Shown here piece after piece: positions 23,976 to 38,300 of a stretch of DNA of 64,000 bases. Under the pieces are notes generated by a model that was given only the letters and a program-made list of their open reading frames with translations, did no database searches and was not told the origin of the DNA. This stretch comes from Marisa cornuarietis (Eukaryota > Mollusca > Gastropoda > Architaenioglossa > Ampullariidae): NCBI GenBank assembly GCA_004794655.1, contig SMMW01000148.1:372001-436000 (forward strand), written 5' to 3'. Position numbers and translations under genes: made by a program. Positions within the stretch are counted from its first letter, which is position 1. Each line of letters starts with the position of its first letter.

Positions 23976-25016
23976 CCTGATTTTTTTAGATCACTTTTAA
24001 AAGATAGCCTGCTGGTACCAACATCACTGAGGGTCTAACTCATTCCCTAACTTCATCCCCTTGAGGGTTTTTGTTTGAGAGAATACCTTTCTGGACCATG
24101 ACAATGTTAAGAAGAGCTGGATGTCCCCTTCACTCATTCATTTATTTCTCCATTTTTGTTCTGATGGGCGGGGGGGGGGGAATTTAAAAATGCATGAAAT
24201 TTATTAGTTAGATATTAGGTTCAACACATAAAATTTCAGGTTCTTAGAAAAATTATGTAGACGGAAATTCAAAATTCTGGACCTCCATATGTGCACTAGC
24301 ATTTGTACACACACACACACATTTATTAAACTGCAACATAGGTTTAGATTTATCCAATCAAGTAAATTATATATAACGTTTTCAGTTTTGGACTAGATAA
24401 TCTATTCAACTTCCAAGGAAACATTTTCCCCTTTAGAACAACAAAAGGAATCCATTCAGTACAATATGTAATAGCAGCAAGGCACACCATTGCTACAAAA
24501 AGGTTCCTGAGGCATAATCCCCAGAATATATTGTCAAAAGCTTACAAATAATACAATCCAGTGTTAGTTTTGACCAGAAAGCATCTGGGAGACAGAAACA
24601 CACTTAGTAAACTACAGGTGTAAGAACATTTTATAATAACAAATGCCTGTTTGCTACACAACAACATGAAATTCTGTGATGTCCACGGCCAGCTGGTCCA
24701 TTTGGCTCTAGTGAAGCAGGGGGTGCTGACAGAAATTTGCAGGTGTTGAGGTTTATACAGCATTGTTTCTTATGTTTGTGCATTTAAGAATATCAACAAA
24801 AAAGCTGCTTGTTCATCCCAAAAAAGTGGAGCCATTTTCAGATGCTACCACTACAAATGCATATCACAAGTAGCAAATAATTTACAACATATATTACCAG
24901 TATTTGTTGAAAGTTAAGGAGGTATAAGTTTCTGTTAGCAACAAATCAAATAGAACTAAGTGCAATTGTTTGGGAGTATAAATAAGCCTTAAAATATCAT
25001 ATTGCAGACCATGGCA

Positions 25017-26399
25017 TTTATTTCTATCTTGCATAAGTGTTCCTTTTTCACATCAACATTCCTCCAATTCCCACAACGGTTGTGATGCATCTTGCATACT
25101 ACATGCATCACCTGAGTAAGGATAGCACAGAAAACAAATCTATGAAAAGGGCAGGCAGTCTCATACTCAATGACATTAGACTATATGACCTTGTCATTAA
25201 TGAAAGTCTGTGATACTGGTAAAATAAAAAAATGAAATAATATGTCTTAGGTAAACAATTACACAACAAAAAAGCAACAATTAAAAAAAGAGTCAAAATT
25301 TTAATTTTGCTCTCATAATGTAGCCATTAAAGAGGTATTTTCAGTTCACCATGTAGGGTATCAAATATCACTAGAATGGCAGAACTCGACAGAGAAAGTG
25401 GAGAAATATAGCTGGTTGACCATTCCACTGTACAGTAATGTTAAAAAAAATCATTGCAGAAAATCCATTGCACTTTCAAAGCTAACAATCTAACTATCTG
25501 ACTGAAGAATGAAAGACCTCTGTAAAGAAATATGACATTCAGGGGTGTTTTCTAGTTGGATGTGAATGCGCATGTATATATATATGTGTGTGTATGTGTG
25601 TGTGCATGATTCAATACAATCTTGGCAGGTTTTCAAAAAGAAAAATGGTGAAAAAATATTTGCCTTTAGTAAATAACAGTCACTAGCAAAAACAGGACTT
25701 CACATTTTCATCATTTTAATTGCACTGAGCAAACCGGTGTGGTTAACTGTTAAAACTGATTCCACTCTTCCCCTCTGAGCAGCCATTTATATCTCTCAAG
25801 AATCTGGTCCAAGAATAAAAGACTTCTATTAAAGGAGTTCAAAAATTCCTGCTGGCTGGATACGTTAACCACAGATTCTATTGATTATAATGGCACCCTA
25901 AAAAAGACCCAAGGAGATATTCACGGTACAAAAGCAAGTCCAAAAGTTACACCTCACTTGAAATCATTTGCAAGGAGTACTAGTACAGATATGATACCAT
26001 GTAACATAATGTCTTCAATTGAATCATAAGCACTTTCCTATTGCCTTTGTGAGAAACAATTATTGGTCAGCAAGATATGCAGAAAATAAGTCACCAATTA
26101 CTAAATACTGAGAACACTGCCTCTTAAAACTAGGAAAAGGAATGTGTCCAATAATTCCAGTTCATCCCTTTAGTGCATCTGCCAACATTATAACACCACT
26201 AAGGAAGTTACTTCTTAATGTCAAAACCACAGGTGAAACATCTTGAAGCAGCTTTGCATCAAGGACCATCCAAAGCTGTGACCAGCACTGAATGAAGTCC
26301 AGGTTTTCAGCTTGATGTCTTCCTATTAAGAATGGGCCTCCATATGACTTTTAAATCTCTCTCTCTCTTAGACCACATTTACTCAGAGGCGGAAAAGAA
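25017..26399 (-). other. TBC1D24 3' UTR with candidate poly(A) signal
   Basis: No coding similarity is visible downstream of the TBC1D24 stop. The plus strand reads tttatt at 25017-25022, which is AATAAA on the minus strand and would give a 3' UTR of about 1.4 kb. Other candidates occur near 24.2-24.3 kb. Confidence 0.4.
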
Positions 26400-29300
26400 T
26401 TAGTCCTGGAAACCAAACACTTCTACAGTTTTACAAGTGAAGTCCTGTGCAGAAGCTAATGGAGGATTCTTGAATGTGTCGCATGTCTCAGTTCTGCAAT
26501 GCTCCATAGTCTCATCTAGACTGATTGCCTCCCCATTCCTGTTATACATTTACAAGGAAATATTAAACACTTTGTATAATATAATGTAAAAATAATAAAC
26601 ACTTTGTATACTTGGAATTTCCCTTGGGGATAAAGTGGTATTGTATTGTACATAGCATTATCTATAAAATATATATAATAAATACTTTGTATAATGCAGC
26701 ATTTTTATGCTCAACATGCATGTACATGTATTATATATTCTTATACTCAAATTATGAATATTCCAAGTCTAATGTTTATTTTTGTATGAGGTAGCATTCT
26801 TATACTCAACTCAAATGTACATTTCAAGTCTAAGTTTATTTTCTCATTCTTATTAAACTGGTGTCACATCTTATTAAAAGTTTTCTTGACCTGGATTTCA
26901 TGGAGCTAAAATTTGTAGTCTAGCTTTTTATATATATTCTTCTTGTGTATATAAATTCTTAATTCTTTTTAAAGTACAGAATGATTCATTGTGCTTCATA
27001 GCTGAAACATTTGACTTTATAATTTCTGAAAACATAGTTAACTTTTTGTTCTTAGAAAAATAATCTATTACAATAATCACTGTCACTGAGATTTTCCACA
27101 AATCTGCAAAAAAGCAAATATTTATAACAGAAGTGATATTTGCTGAGTACTTAAATAATGACATTTGTATGAAAACTTTCTCACCCGCCTCCAATGGTGA
27201 GACAAGAATTATCACCAGCAAGAAACATATTGGCTGTCCTAGGGACATCTGTCGACAAAATGCCAACCCATTCATACTTGCTGCGTTCTGGACTAAGGGT
27301 GAACAGAAAAGTCTCGCCTGTCCCAAAGTAACAAATATTGCGAGAGTTGGATCGTCTCTCATACCAGGGTCCTGAGCAGAAGGCACCAAAGATCTGTTGA
27401 CAACACAACAGTCACATTTGCTATCACTTTCTTAGAAGTTCACTTGGCCTAAATTAAGTTGTTGAAAAATAATTACAGTGTGCATGTGTGCTAAATCAAT
27501 ATGTTAAACTAGAGATATATATTATCCAAAACAATATATTAACCAAAATATACTATGATAATGTGAAGTTCAGAAAGAGGCTAAAACATCTCAACTAGAC
27601 ACATTGCTTATATTTTATGACTGTAAAATCTTCCTAACCAGGTACATATTGGACAGTATTAAAAAAACCAAATTGGTTAACTCTATTATTCACAGATAAG
27701 GAATTTTTTTACTAAGGAGCTGTTTATTTTCTTTTTTTTAATATCACAATTATTACAGCAATAGAGCTGTTTATTTTCATGAACAAATTATAAACTATTA
27801 AAATTGTATATGAACTGAAACAATCTTATAAGGCAAGTAGTTTGTTGACTAAATACTTTGTTGCAAGATTCTTAATGGTTGTGCAAAGGAGAAAAATGGC
27901 TAAATGAGGTTGATGACAAAGCAAAGAGTATCTAGCTTTGCAATGTGTCAGTTTGTTAGAACTTAATAAAGTTACAAAAATTTATTTTAAAATACAGTAT
28001 CACAAAATAGACAAAAGAGAGTAGAAGGTGCTTACGTCATCACCGGTGGTCTTAATGACAATGATAGTGTAAGGACTGTATTCTGACATGCTGTAGAGGG
28101 TACGGAGGGTGGTACCATGCTCTGCTGATGTAAAGAGCAGAACTGGCTGCATGATGGACAGACGGGCAGGAAGCCATGCCCACACAGCTGCCAGCTAGGA
28201 CATTATTTCAAAGAAAAAAAATTTCTGTAATCTGTAATTTCTTTCACGCTGACTAAGAAGGTTTTTTTAATATTACTTTACTATGTCAACTTCAATAAAA
28301 TCTATTGTATTGATTTAACTGCTAAGAAAATAAGTTCTGATAGATGGCCCCTTTTGTGTCCTAGTGACTGCCTTTAAATCTTTCAGGGCTGGCCTTAGCA
28401 TCGACCTCTTTCATGAATACTTTTAGAAGCTGGTGGTGTCCTTCTCTCAGTGCACCGAGCTTACTGCCAAGCAGGGAAATGTACTGTGTTTTTTGTTACT
28501 AGTCTGTAAGATGCTCACCATATCTGGACTGAGAATATATGAACCCGTCTTATGAAGCCCCATGGTCTTGGTGTGGACTTTGATTGCCTGGGCGTCGCCC
28601 ATGGAAACAGAGGAAGCCACATGTGGGACATTCGGGCGTGGAGGACTTTCTCTGTTTGTCACCTCACTCTCATGGGTTACCTGTAGCTTCTGAATTCGGT
28701 GCCGAGACAGGCCTCGTATTCCAAATGCAACCTGAAGCACCACAGAAAGCACAGTGCTTGCAGCGTGTATACTGCCCGATCGGCGCACACAAGAAGTCAA
28801 GATGCGTCAAATCTAAAACGATAAACGACTCTCAGCGTTTCTAAGATCTATTTACTGGAGAAAATTTACCTTCAGGAATTTTATAAAGGTATGAGACTGA
28901 CAATACCCATTACTATCAAAACTCAGTGTCTTATGCCCGTCATCAAATCAGAGCTATTGTGGAAGGGGCTCTGGCTTCCTCAGTGTCATCTTCGCCTTGG
29001 GGTTCTCACGCCGTTTATCGTCATGACAACAAGCGCGCTATTGAGAACAGTTTGTGACACGGACTTCTATTGGCTGGTCGCCAGCCTCGTCGTCCAGCGG
29101 TGTATCTTGTGTCATCTCGAGTCTGGCTCATCGGGGTCATAGCAACCAGTCGACCTCAGAGATGTCTTCAGGAAGCTGTCCAGACGAGATCGCACATAAA
29201 GCTCGATAAATGACATCAGAAATCTTGCATTATGCAAATCTCTGAGGTCATATCTAGCCTTACTTGAGTTACAACGTTTCCTTGATTAATAATAATAATG

Positions 29301-32300
29301 AACATTACTTAAAGAGCGCCGTTCCCTATACTTGTTCACAGCGCTTTATAATAACAATAATTGCAAAAATTTGCAAAGCGCATACTCACACTCCTAAGGA
29401 ACATGCTCTTAGCGCTAAAAAACAATAACGAGACATGGGCAGCATACGAGGGACAGGAAAACAAACATATAACTACGAAAGAAGAAACAACAGTACTGAT
29501 GACGAATAAAAACAAATACAGAAAACATAAAGAGGAATCCAGTAACAAGGACTGAGAGTATAATGATTTTGCATACGGAAGACAAGCAGGGAAGTAGTAA
29601 TCAGCAGAAAAGGGGGAAGGGTGTGAAAAAGGACTAACAGGCGGCATGACTGGTTTGGCAAGGTCCGGTGTGCATAACACAAAAATGGTTCGAGGACAAA
29701 ACATGGTCAAGGGCTGACGGTTTAAGAAGACAATCTTCCTCTCTGTAGACCACCCAGTCCATAATATGACTCCGAGCTTGGGTGGGTTCCGAGACAGCCT
29801 AAGCTAGATTGAATATTCCAATAATATCTATCAGTCAAAGAAACAACGGAGCAAGTGTGTCTTCAGTCGCTACTGAATGCTGAGGGAATTCCAGACAGAT
29901 GGCGTAACGGAGGCAAACATACGCTCGCCAAAAGACGAATCTTATGGACGATCAGCAGCGTTTCTGTAGAGGACAGAGCAGCCTAGAAGGAAAATATGCG
30001 GAAAGTGCTGCAGAAAGGTAGGCTGGAAATGGCGAAAAGCGAGAGCTGAATTTTTGTACTGTATACGAAATTCACTGGCAACCAATGAAGTTCCTTTAGC
30101 AAAAGTTAAGTGCTGATGCTTAAATTTACGGAAAACGAGGCGCGCAACACTGTTCTGAACTCTTTGCAAGTGCACGATCTGGTTAACATAAGCCGTGCTG
30201 CCCGTGCAGAACAGAGTTGCAGTAGTCAAATCATGAAGAGATCCAACGCAGTGACAAGTCAAGCAGCAGTCATTTTGGACAGATACAGCCGAATACTCGC
30301 CATCTTGGGGAGTTGTAAGAAAGCTGCTGGACAGCTGGAATTAACATGCTGTTGCGTGGAAAGAGCTTGATCAAGATACACACCAAGGTATTTTACACCA
30401 GTCTGGAAATGTACCTCGACTGGTACAGTGTCAATGAACTTAAAGAGATGGATGAGCCAACACGACCAGTTTTGTCAGCATTTAAACTTACTGCTAGTCA
30501 TCCATGAAAGAATTTCAGTAATACTATTCTGAGAGCCAGTTTGAGCCCTGAGGAAATGTGTGGGGTGGGCACTTATTGTGAATACTACGTCCGAAAACCG
30601 GCCTGGTACACCAGTCTACCACACCTCTGTTGCTGTAGTTACGATGGCAGAATTACAAACTAAAAGTAGAGCATAGAATTCAACTGGGCAATAAACGATG
30701 AAGGCAACCAATAATATGACGGCTGCTGACACAAGCTAGAGTGAGGGGTCTCTTCGGGGTCTGCGCTGACGTCTTGTTTCTGCGTGGGTCTGAGCTCCCC
30801 TTCCTGATAGAGTTTGGTCTGAGAGAATCTCTGCAAAAAGGAAATTCAGCCAATAACGGAAGATCTGTGAAATCTCAGAAGCGTTTAAATATACATTATG
30901 ATGGGAATTGAATCGCCGACTCGGGCAAGATATTCCAGAGGTCATCGACTATTAGACCAAAATAGTGTTTGTGTACCTTTAGTGTCAAAGCTTTTTAAAT
31001 AATGCGCAGCGACCCTTGTGTGCGCTTCAGAACATCAATATCGACATAATAAAAAAAACTACACGTGGCGACCAAATAATCAAATTCAATAACTAAACAC
31101 GTTAGGCATGGGACAACAAGTCCACTTTGACCTGTATGTGACCTGCCCGCAAGAACTGCGCTGAATATTCAATGAGACATTCTGGTTATATGACGTTTAC
31201 TTTTCAACTGTCATATAGAATGTGAACTGCACATGTCATGGAGAACATACTAACAAGTATATTACCTCCAAGACTCTCTCTCTCTCTCACACACACACAC
31301 ACAAAACCACCCAAGATCTGATACTATTTACTATCTTTGCTACTATTTCTTCCGCTGATCAACAAACGGATCACTCAGTCGCTGATTTACCCCGCCCATT
31401 TTCTCGCCTTGAAAGTGGTTTTTTGGCAGAACTTTCTGATAGGGGGGGGGGATGTGACGTCATAGGCTGGTCTATGTTATTTTGTCAGAGGTTTGGGGTT
31501 AGGGTTTGGGTTAGGGTTAGGGTTATTAGATACAATTGGGCAATTGAGTGGAGCGAGCAGACGATAATGCCGCGAGCCATTTCTGTATGGCCGCCATGTT
31601 GCCCTATAAGAAAGCTGTTCCGGTTTTTTTTTTTTCGGCGATATTCTCACGGACATTAAAACCGCTGAAGTTTACTGATCGAGACACTCAGACCGTTTGC
31701 CACACCTTTTGACCCCAGAAGGGTGATCTTCGTCTTCAAGTGCATAGTAATGAGTGTAATGCGCTCTAACAGCGTGAGTCAAGATCATACGCTGTCTGGT
31801 CACGTGTGCCACCGCGACACCTCCCTCCCGCCATGCTTATGTTTGTGAACTGCTTATACATCAACGAATCTCGTGGCAGTAAACACTGACCAGTTCATCA
31901 TCAAAATGATGCAAGAACAAGCTTTCGACTCATGATTTTAACCAATCCGAGGCTTCATCTAATGGACCGAGCTATGAGAAAAATAAAACTCCTTGTGAGT
32001 AATAATATACATATATATAGCCGGAGTACACGGCTTTGCTGCGAGATAAGCCTTCGTTGCTAGAACGTGAAACACAAACCAACTACAGCTTCGATCGGGT
32101 TGATTTCTGCCCCTATCTCCTCCATCTTCTATCTGTAATTATCAACTTTCGATCTGCCGCTTCATTTCAGTCAAACTTATTCATGCGCGCAGCATCAGTG
32201 CAGCGAAATTGTGAAACCTATTCTTAATATCCCTTCCATGAACTTTACAGCTCATGTTCAGCAACGGGTGCACGACGTTTCATTCGCTCACTCTGTTCTT

Positions 32301-35300
32301 ACACTCTCTCACACACACACACACATCGGCACCCTCTCACATTACATTATCCAGGTTAGTTCTGCATTGTAAAGACGCGTCGCAATTATTTCTGCGTAGT
32401 ATTTTGTACCGGTTTGGTCACCGGATACATTTTAAAACTGTGAAGATAATCACTAAAAAAAAAAATAATAATAAAATAAGCATGCTCCGAGCAAACACCT
32501 TACAAGCTCGCTGGTGTCCAAGGTGTCGTTGAAAAGGCTATTCCTGGCCGATTTGGTGGGGACAAACTGTGGATTTGACAAAGCTTTAACCGCTGTCAAA
32601 AACACATCTCGCCACACTGCTTTATTTATACGATTTTCTCTAGAAAAAAATACTTATTTATCTGGCTACAGTAAATGACAAGACATTCCTCAGCTACAAG
32701 CTACATGGTCTCCTGACTTATCAATAGCTGCTTTAAAAAAAAAAACATGGGGCTGCGTGAATGTAAAGGAATACAGCAATGTTGCATCGCCTCTGCAAGC
32801 TTTCGTTTTTCGAACTTGTATAAAATCATATGCTAATCTGGGGGAAAATGGGAATGGCAGAGTTGGCGGCAGAACTTTCTTATAGGGGGGGAATGTGACG
32901 TCATAGGCTGGTCTACGTTATTTTTTCAGAGGTTTGGGGTAGGGTTAGGGTTAGGGTTAGGTTTAGTTTATTAGGTACAATTGGGCAACTGAGTGGAGCG
33001 AGCAGATGATAATGCCGCGAGCCATTTCTGTTATGGCCGCCATGTTCCCCCCCCCCCTATAAGAAAGCTGTTCCGAGTTGGCTGTGTCCAAGGAGCCATA
33101 TGACTTCGAGTGAATATTTATTTGAGACCTTACTTTTTATCCACATGCGTCAAGTCTGGCTATGAAAATATGGAAAACAGATACTTCCAAAAAGTGTGGC
33201 GCGTTGAACTCAACTGCACAAATATCCCGTTCACCAGTTCAAATTTACTCATGACAAGGGATAAAGTCCGGTTTCCGACAAGCATATCTGGTGATCAGTG
33301 ATGTCACCTCACAACCTCTGCGCTTGTGCAACAGACGGATCTTTGACAAGAGGAGTTGGGGTGGGGGGGATTAGTGTTTTACGCCAAGCCAGCAACTAAG
33401 GCTACATCACCGCAAAACATGCAGCCACCTCTGAAAACACATGCCACGTGCAGAGAAAGATCAGTGTGCCTTAGACGAGATCTGAACCCAGGTCAGCCGA
33501 TCTTCACTGTATTGGTGACAGGCGTTAACCCTTGCGCCACCGGACCGCAGGGCTCTTTGACAAAGGACGTGCATTGAGTAAGCATCATGTTGTTGTGAAG
33601 CGTGCAGTAGCCCGATAAGCACGATGTTTTCTTCAAGCATATCTTATTGTCAGCTCTGGGTCGTATAGCAAGGTCGCAGTTCCGCGCGCAATAGCGGTCG
33701 TAGGCATTGCACGAGAAATTAGTGGGTGCTGCATGAAGATTATACACATCAATGAGGCAAAAATCGTTTTACAATGTAAACATGCTTACAGTTATTCGCT
33801 AAATGTGTTAACTATACTTTGATGACATGTTGACTTCATATTACGCTTGCCGTTTCTGACATCACGGCGGTTATCAAAGAGCTCATCGCGCACCACAACA
33901 TCCAGGGGCATGGACTATAGAGCCGCGACACACTGCCGAACATTCAGGCACACAAACACAAAAAATCACACCGAGGAATGACACTGGGTGTCTATTTATT
34001 CTAGAAAGGAATTAACTCTTGCAACGACTAATACATGCAGAATGCAACAGTTGCCCCAAAGAGAGAAACGTCGGTGGCGACCAGGTGAAGGCTGCACTGC
34101 AGGAGGTACACGCGGCTACGTTCCCTAGCTTTCCCCCCACCATTTTACACTCCTACTTACCCCTCCCCACACACATCCCTGCAGCTTCTGATCACCATAA
34201 TCCCCTAAAGCCTCACTTGAGTGGCATTAACTGCTAACGAATGTCACTGGTTATTCGATCTTGCTTCCTCTCGCGCTCTGAATGCTCGCACTAAACCTGT
34301 TAAAATTCCGGGTATTCAGTAAAGAAGCAATTAAAATATTTGATGTGCTGATACAGTTTACAAAGGTACGCATGTCGGGACATGCTTTCCGTTTCTCCCC
34401 GCTCTCTAAACAACACTAAGTGTGCACATCAAAGGCTGAGTTAGGGGGACTTTCATTTTGAAGCCATTTAAGTTCACATTGGACCAATTCACCCTTTGAT
34501 CTTGGACAGTCTGCATTCACGAGCAAGTGTGCTTTATCTGTTTGAGTGTGCTAATGTAGTTCCTCTGATAATACAATATACAGTCACTTTTTAAAATTAA
34601 ACAATTAAACACAAGTCATTATTATTTTATTCCAAACAGAAATGAAAGAAAGACTGTCTAACCTTTAGAAGTCTTGCTGGAGTGACAGGTATTCTTTGGC
34701 AAAAACTACTGATGTTGCTTGTAGTGTTGCCACTCATCTCATGCCGTGCTGAAATAAAAAAAAAATCAGTCACGTGTTACCTTCATTGTTGTTGTTGCTG
34801 TTTGTCTCATGTTGTGCTGTGACAAAATCATAGATATTAGTGTTTGTGTCGCTAATCATATACCAAAGATAAAAACTACTGATACATTGTATTAGCACAC
34901 ATTTAAAAATATTTTTCATTTTTCTCTTAAATAATGGCATAGGAACCAGAGGTGCAAGCGGGGCAGCTGCCCCTTCAGAAAAGATACTGAGGAGGCAAGA
35001 ATTCAAATGTCCTTCACTGTCAGCATGAAGTTTACCTGCCAAAAGCCAAGCATCTTCCTACACCACTGTTAAATAGACTTACATCATTTTTGTTCAAGAA
35101 ATCATTACCTGAGTGTTTTGTGTAGAGAATGAGGATGGCAAGAACAAGTCTGTACAAAACTTTGATTCCTTCCATCATGTAGCTATCTGTCGCTATCACC
35201 TGAAAGAACCACACAGTAATCAAAAGTTCTATGCAGTAATGGTGATAAATAGTCAAACTACTTTTTAATTGTCTACAGTTAACAGTCATGCAATCAATTA

Positions 35301-38300
35301 GACTGGCAATTGAAACTCATTATACCATACCAGCTTAGAGTAAAGATTACTTTAGACTTATGTTAAAGATAAGTTATTCATTTGTCTGCATACAGATTAT
35401 TCCAACTATTCAGTAAGAGCTTACAAAAGAAGACTTCTATCTATCGCATATAAGGCCAAGACACCTAAATATATATTCCTAAATCTTACAATCTGAGAGG
35501 CATATATCTGTCCTTTAGCATTACCATTTGCTTTTTATCATGGGAAAAACTATCTAAGATGCATCAGTTGCACACCATGTTTTCCACAAGCAAAACAGCT
35601 TGCTTAGGTTTTTACTGAATCTTGTACATGAACAAGAAATCTTCTACCTCTAAGTAACCAGTTTAGGGGAAATCAAACTAAAAGACAACAATTCAAACTA
35701 AACTCTTTTTGTATTTTGGCAAAACACAGCATACCAGGTGTGGAAATGGCAGGTCCCTATAAATCCACCACAGCCAATTATCAAAGACAGCATCTATATT
35801 TTTGCTGGTTCGCACAAGTTTCACATAAGCTGATTTCTGAAAAGAAAATTTCCTTCCTTGCTTAGAAAAAAAGAGCCAAAGAAGCCCCATGACGAAAAGT
35901 AGATAAGTAAACATTTACTTTGGCAATATATTCTTTCAGTTTTTTTTCTAAATCACTGTTAGGAAATGAACAATAAGACTGAGAAAATACTACAAATGAA
36001 TATCTTTCAGGAGCTGTAAGACACAACCATACTGAAATTAATTCATAACTACAAATACTCACACAATTACAGCACTGAACAATCTCATACTTTCTGCAAG
36101 TACAAATCATGAACTGCTGCACTAAATTCATTATTAGCCGACTCAGGCTTGATTGCCTTAATATGCCCAGTACATCATGCCAATCAAGCAGGTAAGTCTG
36201 CTTTAATCTAATGAGGACATGGCATAAGGTGACTGACTGGTGCAGCTAACTTTTTTTTATTAAAAAAATATATATTCAGTAATTGCGGCTTGAAGATGCC
36301 CATTTATACTCCCTTTACAAGCATGGCATCCATACCAACATGTTTAGATGTGATGTTTGAGACATCAAATTCAAGCAGAAACATGATGCTACTGACTCTA
36401 GTTGATACCCAATCTTTGGTCCCTTTCACTTGATGCAATAGTGGTCAGCAACAGGTATTAAATACCCAGGTTCATTTGATAAATGAAGCATGCTTAGCAT
36501 CCACTTGTATGCATGCTGTTTTATCTTTTATGATTGGAATGATAATTTTTGGAATGCAGCTGTCAGGAGTCACTCCCTATGTCAAAGTTTGCAATCCCAT
36601 TTAATCTTTGTCAATAATGTGTGTGGGTTAAGATATAAAACAGAAAACAAGATAACAAAGCTGCTTTAATTGTTGTATAAACAGATTAGATCAGATGTTC
36701 AAGATATAAAAGGAAATTACAATTTTCTAGTCATCTAAATGTAATAGTCAATATTATTCTTATTAGTTTTACAGTAACCAGAAACAAATCTTACTGATCC
36801 AAAGAGAGCATGTTTTTATTTTTCATGGGTTTCACAGAGAATTTCTCGATACTTACTGCATATTTTTTGGTCAAATCACGAAGCACAAATTTTGTTGCTT
36901 CAAATGCAACCTTTGTCTGAGTCAGGTATAATGGACGCTTGCTTGACAGAAGAGTGGATATGCAGCTGAAACAAGTAGGGCTGTCCACATAGTGCAGAAA
37001 TAGGGTAATGAGAGGAAGTAAGGCAGGACTGTATGTTATGTCTGGCGACAGCTGAGAAATGACCGCCAGAATCTTCCGTGCAGTTCTAGACCCTTCAGAA
37101 GTCAGATAGTGTCTTGGTTCTTCATCCCCTTGAGAGATATGGGTTTGCTGAAGCCATTCTGGCAACAGAATATTTTCTTCATCATCTGTAACAGAAAAAA
37201 GCCCAGTCAGCCAAGAGTCAATTAACTATATAGAAATCAACTTGTAAAATTATGTCAAAATGAATGAAAATATTAAAACTGAGCTTTGCCTAAAACATAC
37301 CAACTAACTTAGATTGAAATAATATCAGACTGTCTTTTGAATCTAGAAATATAAGCAAGCAGATTACAACTGCAGAATCAGTTATACAACTTAATTATAT
37401 ACATATTTTTGTGAGTACTTGACTAAACAAACACAACAATAACTTATTTTGCCAACTTCTCTAAGCAACCTTTTCCAGCTACATAATGAACTAAAATATT
37501 TATTATAAGTAATTTAAAGATATTTCTCACGATTAGATTGTAACTTGTGCTGATTTCTGCTTCTCTAGAACAGTTTATGTAATGTGCTGCCATTTTCCAA
37601 CTTGATATTGTCAAAAATTGACAGAGTTGTTAATTCTAATTAATATTTTTTACGACATCACAAGTGCAGCACAACCACTACCCAATCATACGTGCACAAA
37701 ATACCTGTGTCAAAGTCTAAGAACATATGGAAAAAACATGAAAAATATACTGACAATACTCTATACAGACCTCCAAACATGTCCTTTTCCATTTCTATGA
37801 AAACACTGGCTCCCTCGAACCGATGGAAAGTTTCACAAAGGAGTCTCCAAATGTTCTGCCGAATGTGTCCATTGACTGGCCAACAAGCTCGCCGAAGCCG
37901 TTTTTTCAATCGTTTTCTCTCCGTCACTGGTAACAGAGATTGCAGCTCCATTTGCTGATTAAAGTCTTGATCTGATCCAGCCTGCCAAGACTCTTTGCAT
38001 TCTAAACAGAGACGACTATAGTCTACAAACACTGAGAAAGGGGGTGAGACTGATACAGTCTGATTGTTCTCATCAGCTGTCAGATCTGAATGTTCATGAT
38101 TTTCAAGCATGTTTCCCAAAGAAACATCTTCAGTAAGTCCATCTTCAGTTGTGGGAATGTGTGCTCTCTTGGTAACTTCAGGGGCCACAGAATTTTCTTT
38201 CTCATACACTCTCTCCTGGGGTGACACAGAAGACATTTCTGCCTCCGTACCCTCTTCAGAATTTGTAGCATTGTCCGAGCATTTTTCAGATGATGAGGTA

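Noticed and set aside
31500..31530. Telomere or chromosome end
   Set aside because: The TTAGGG run is short, occurs twice and lies inside small transposons with target duplications, within a gene intron.
34770..35042. 90-codon minus-strand frame as a TBC1D24 exon
   Set aside because: Phase and similarity instead require joining exon 35199-35109 to 34748-34663; this frame has no TBC similarity.
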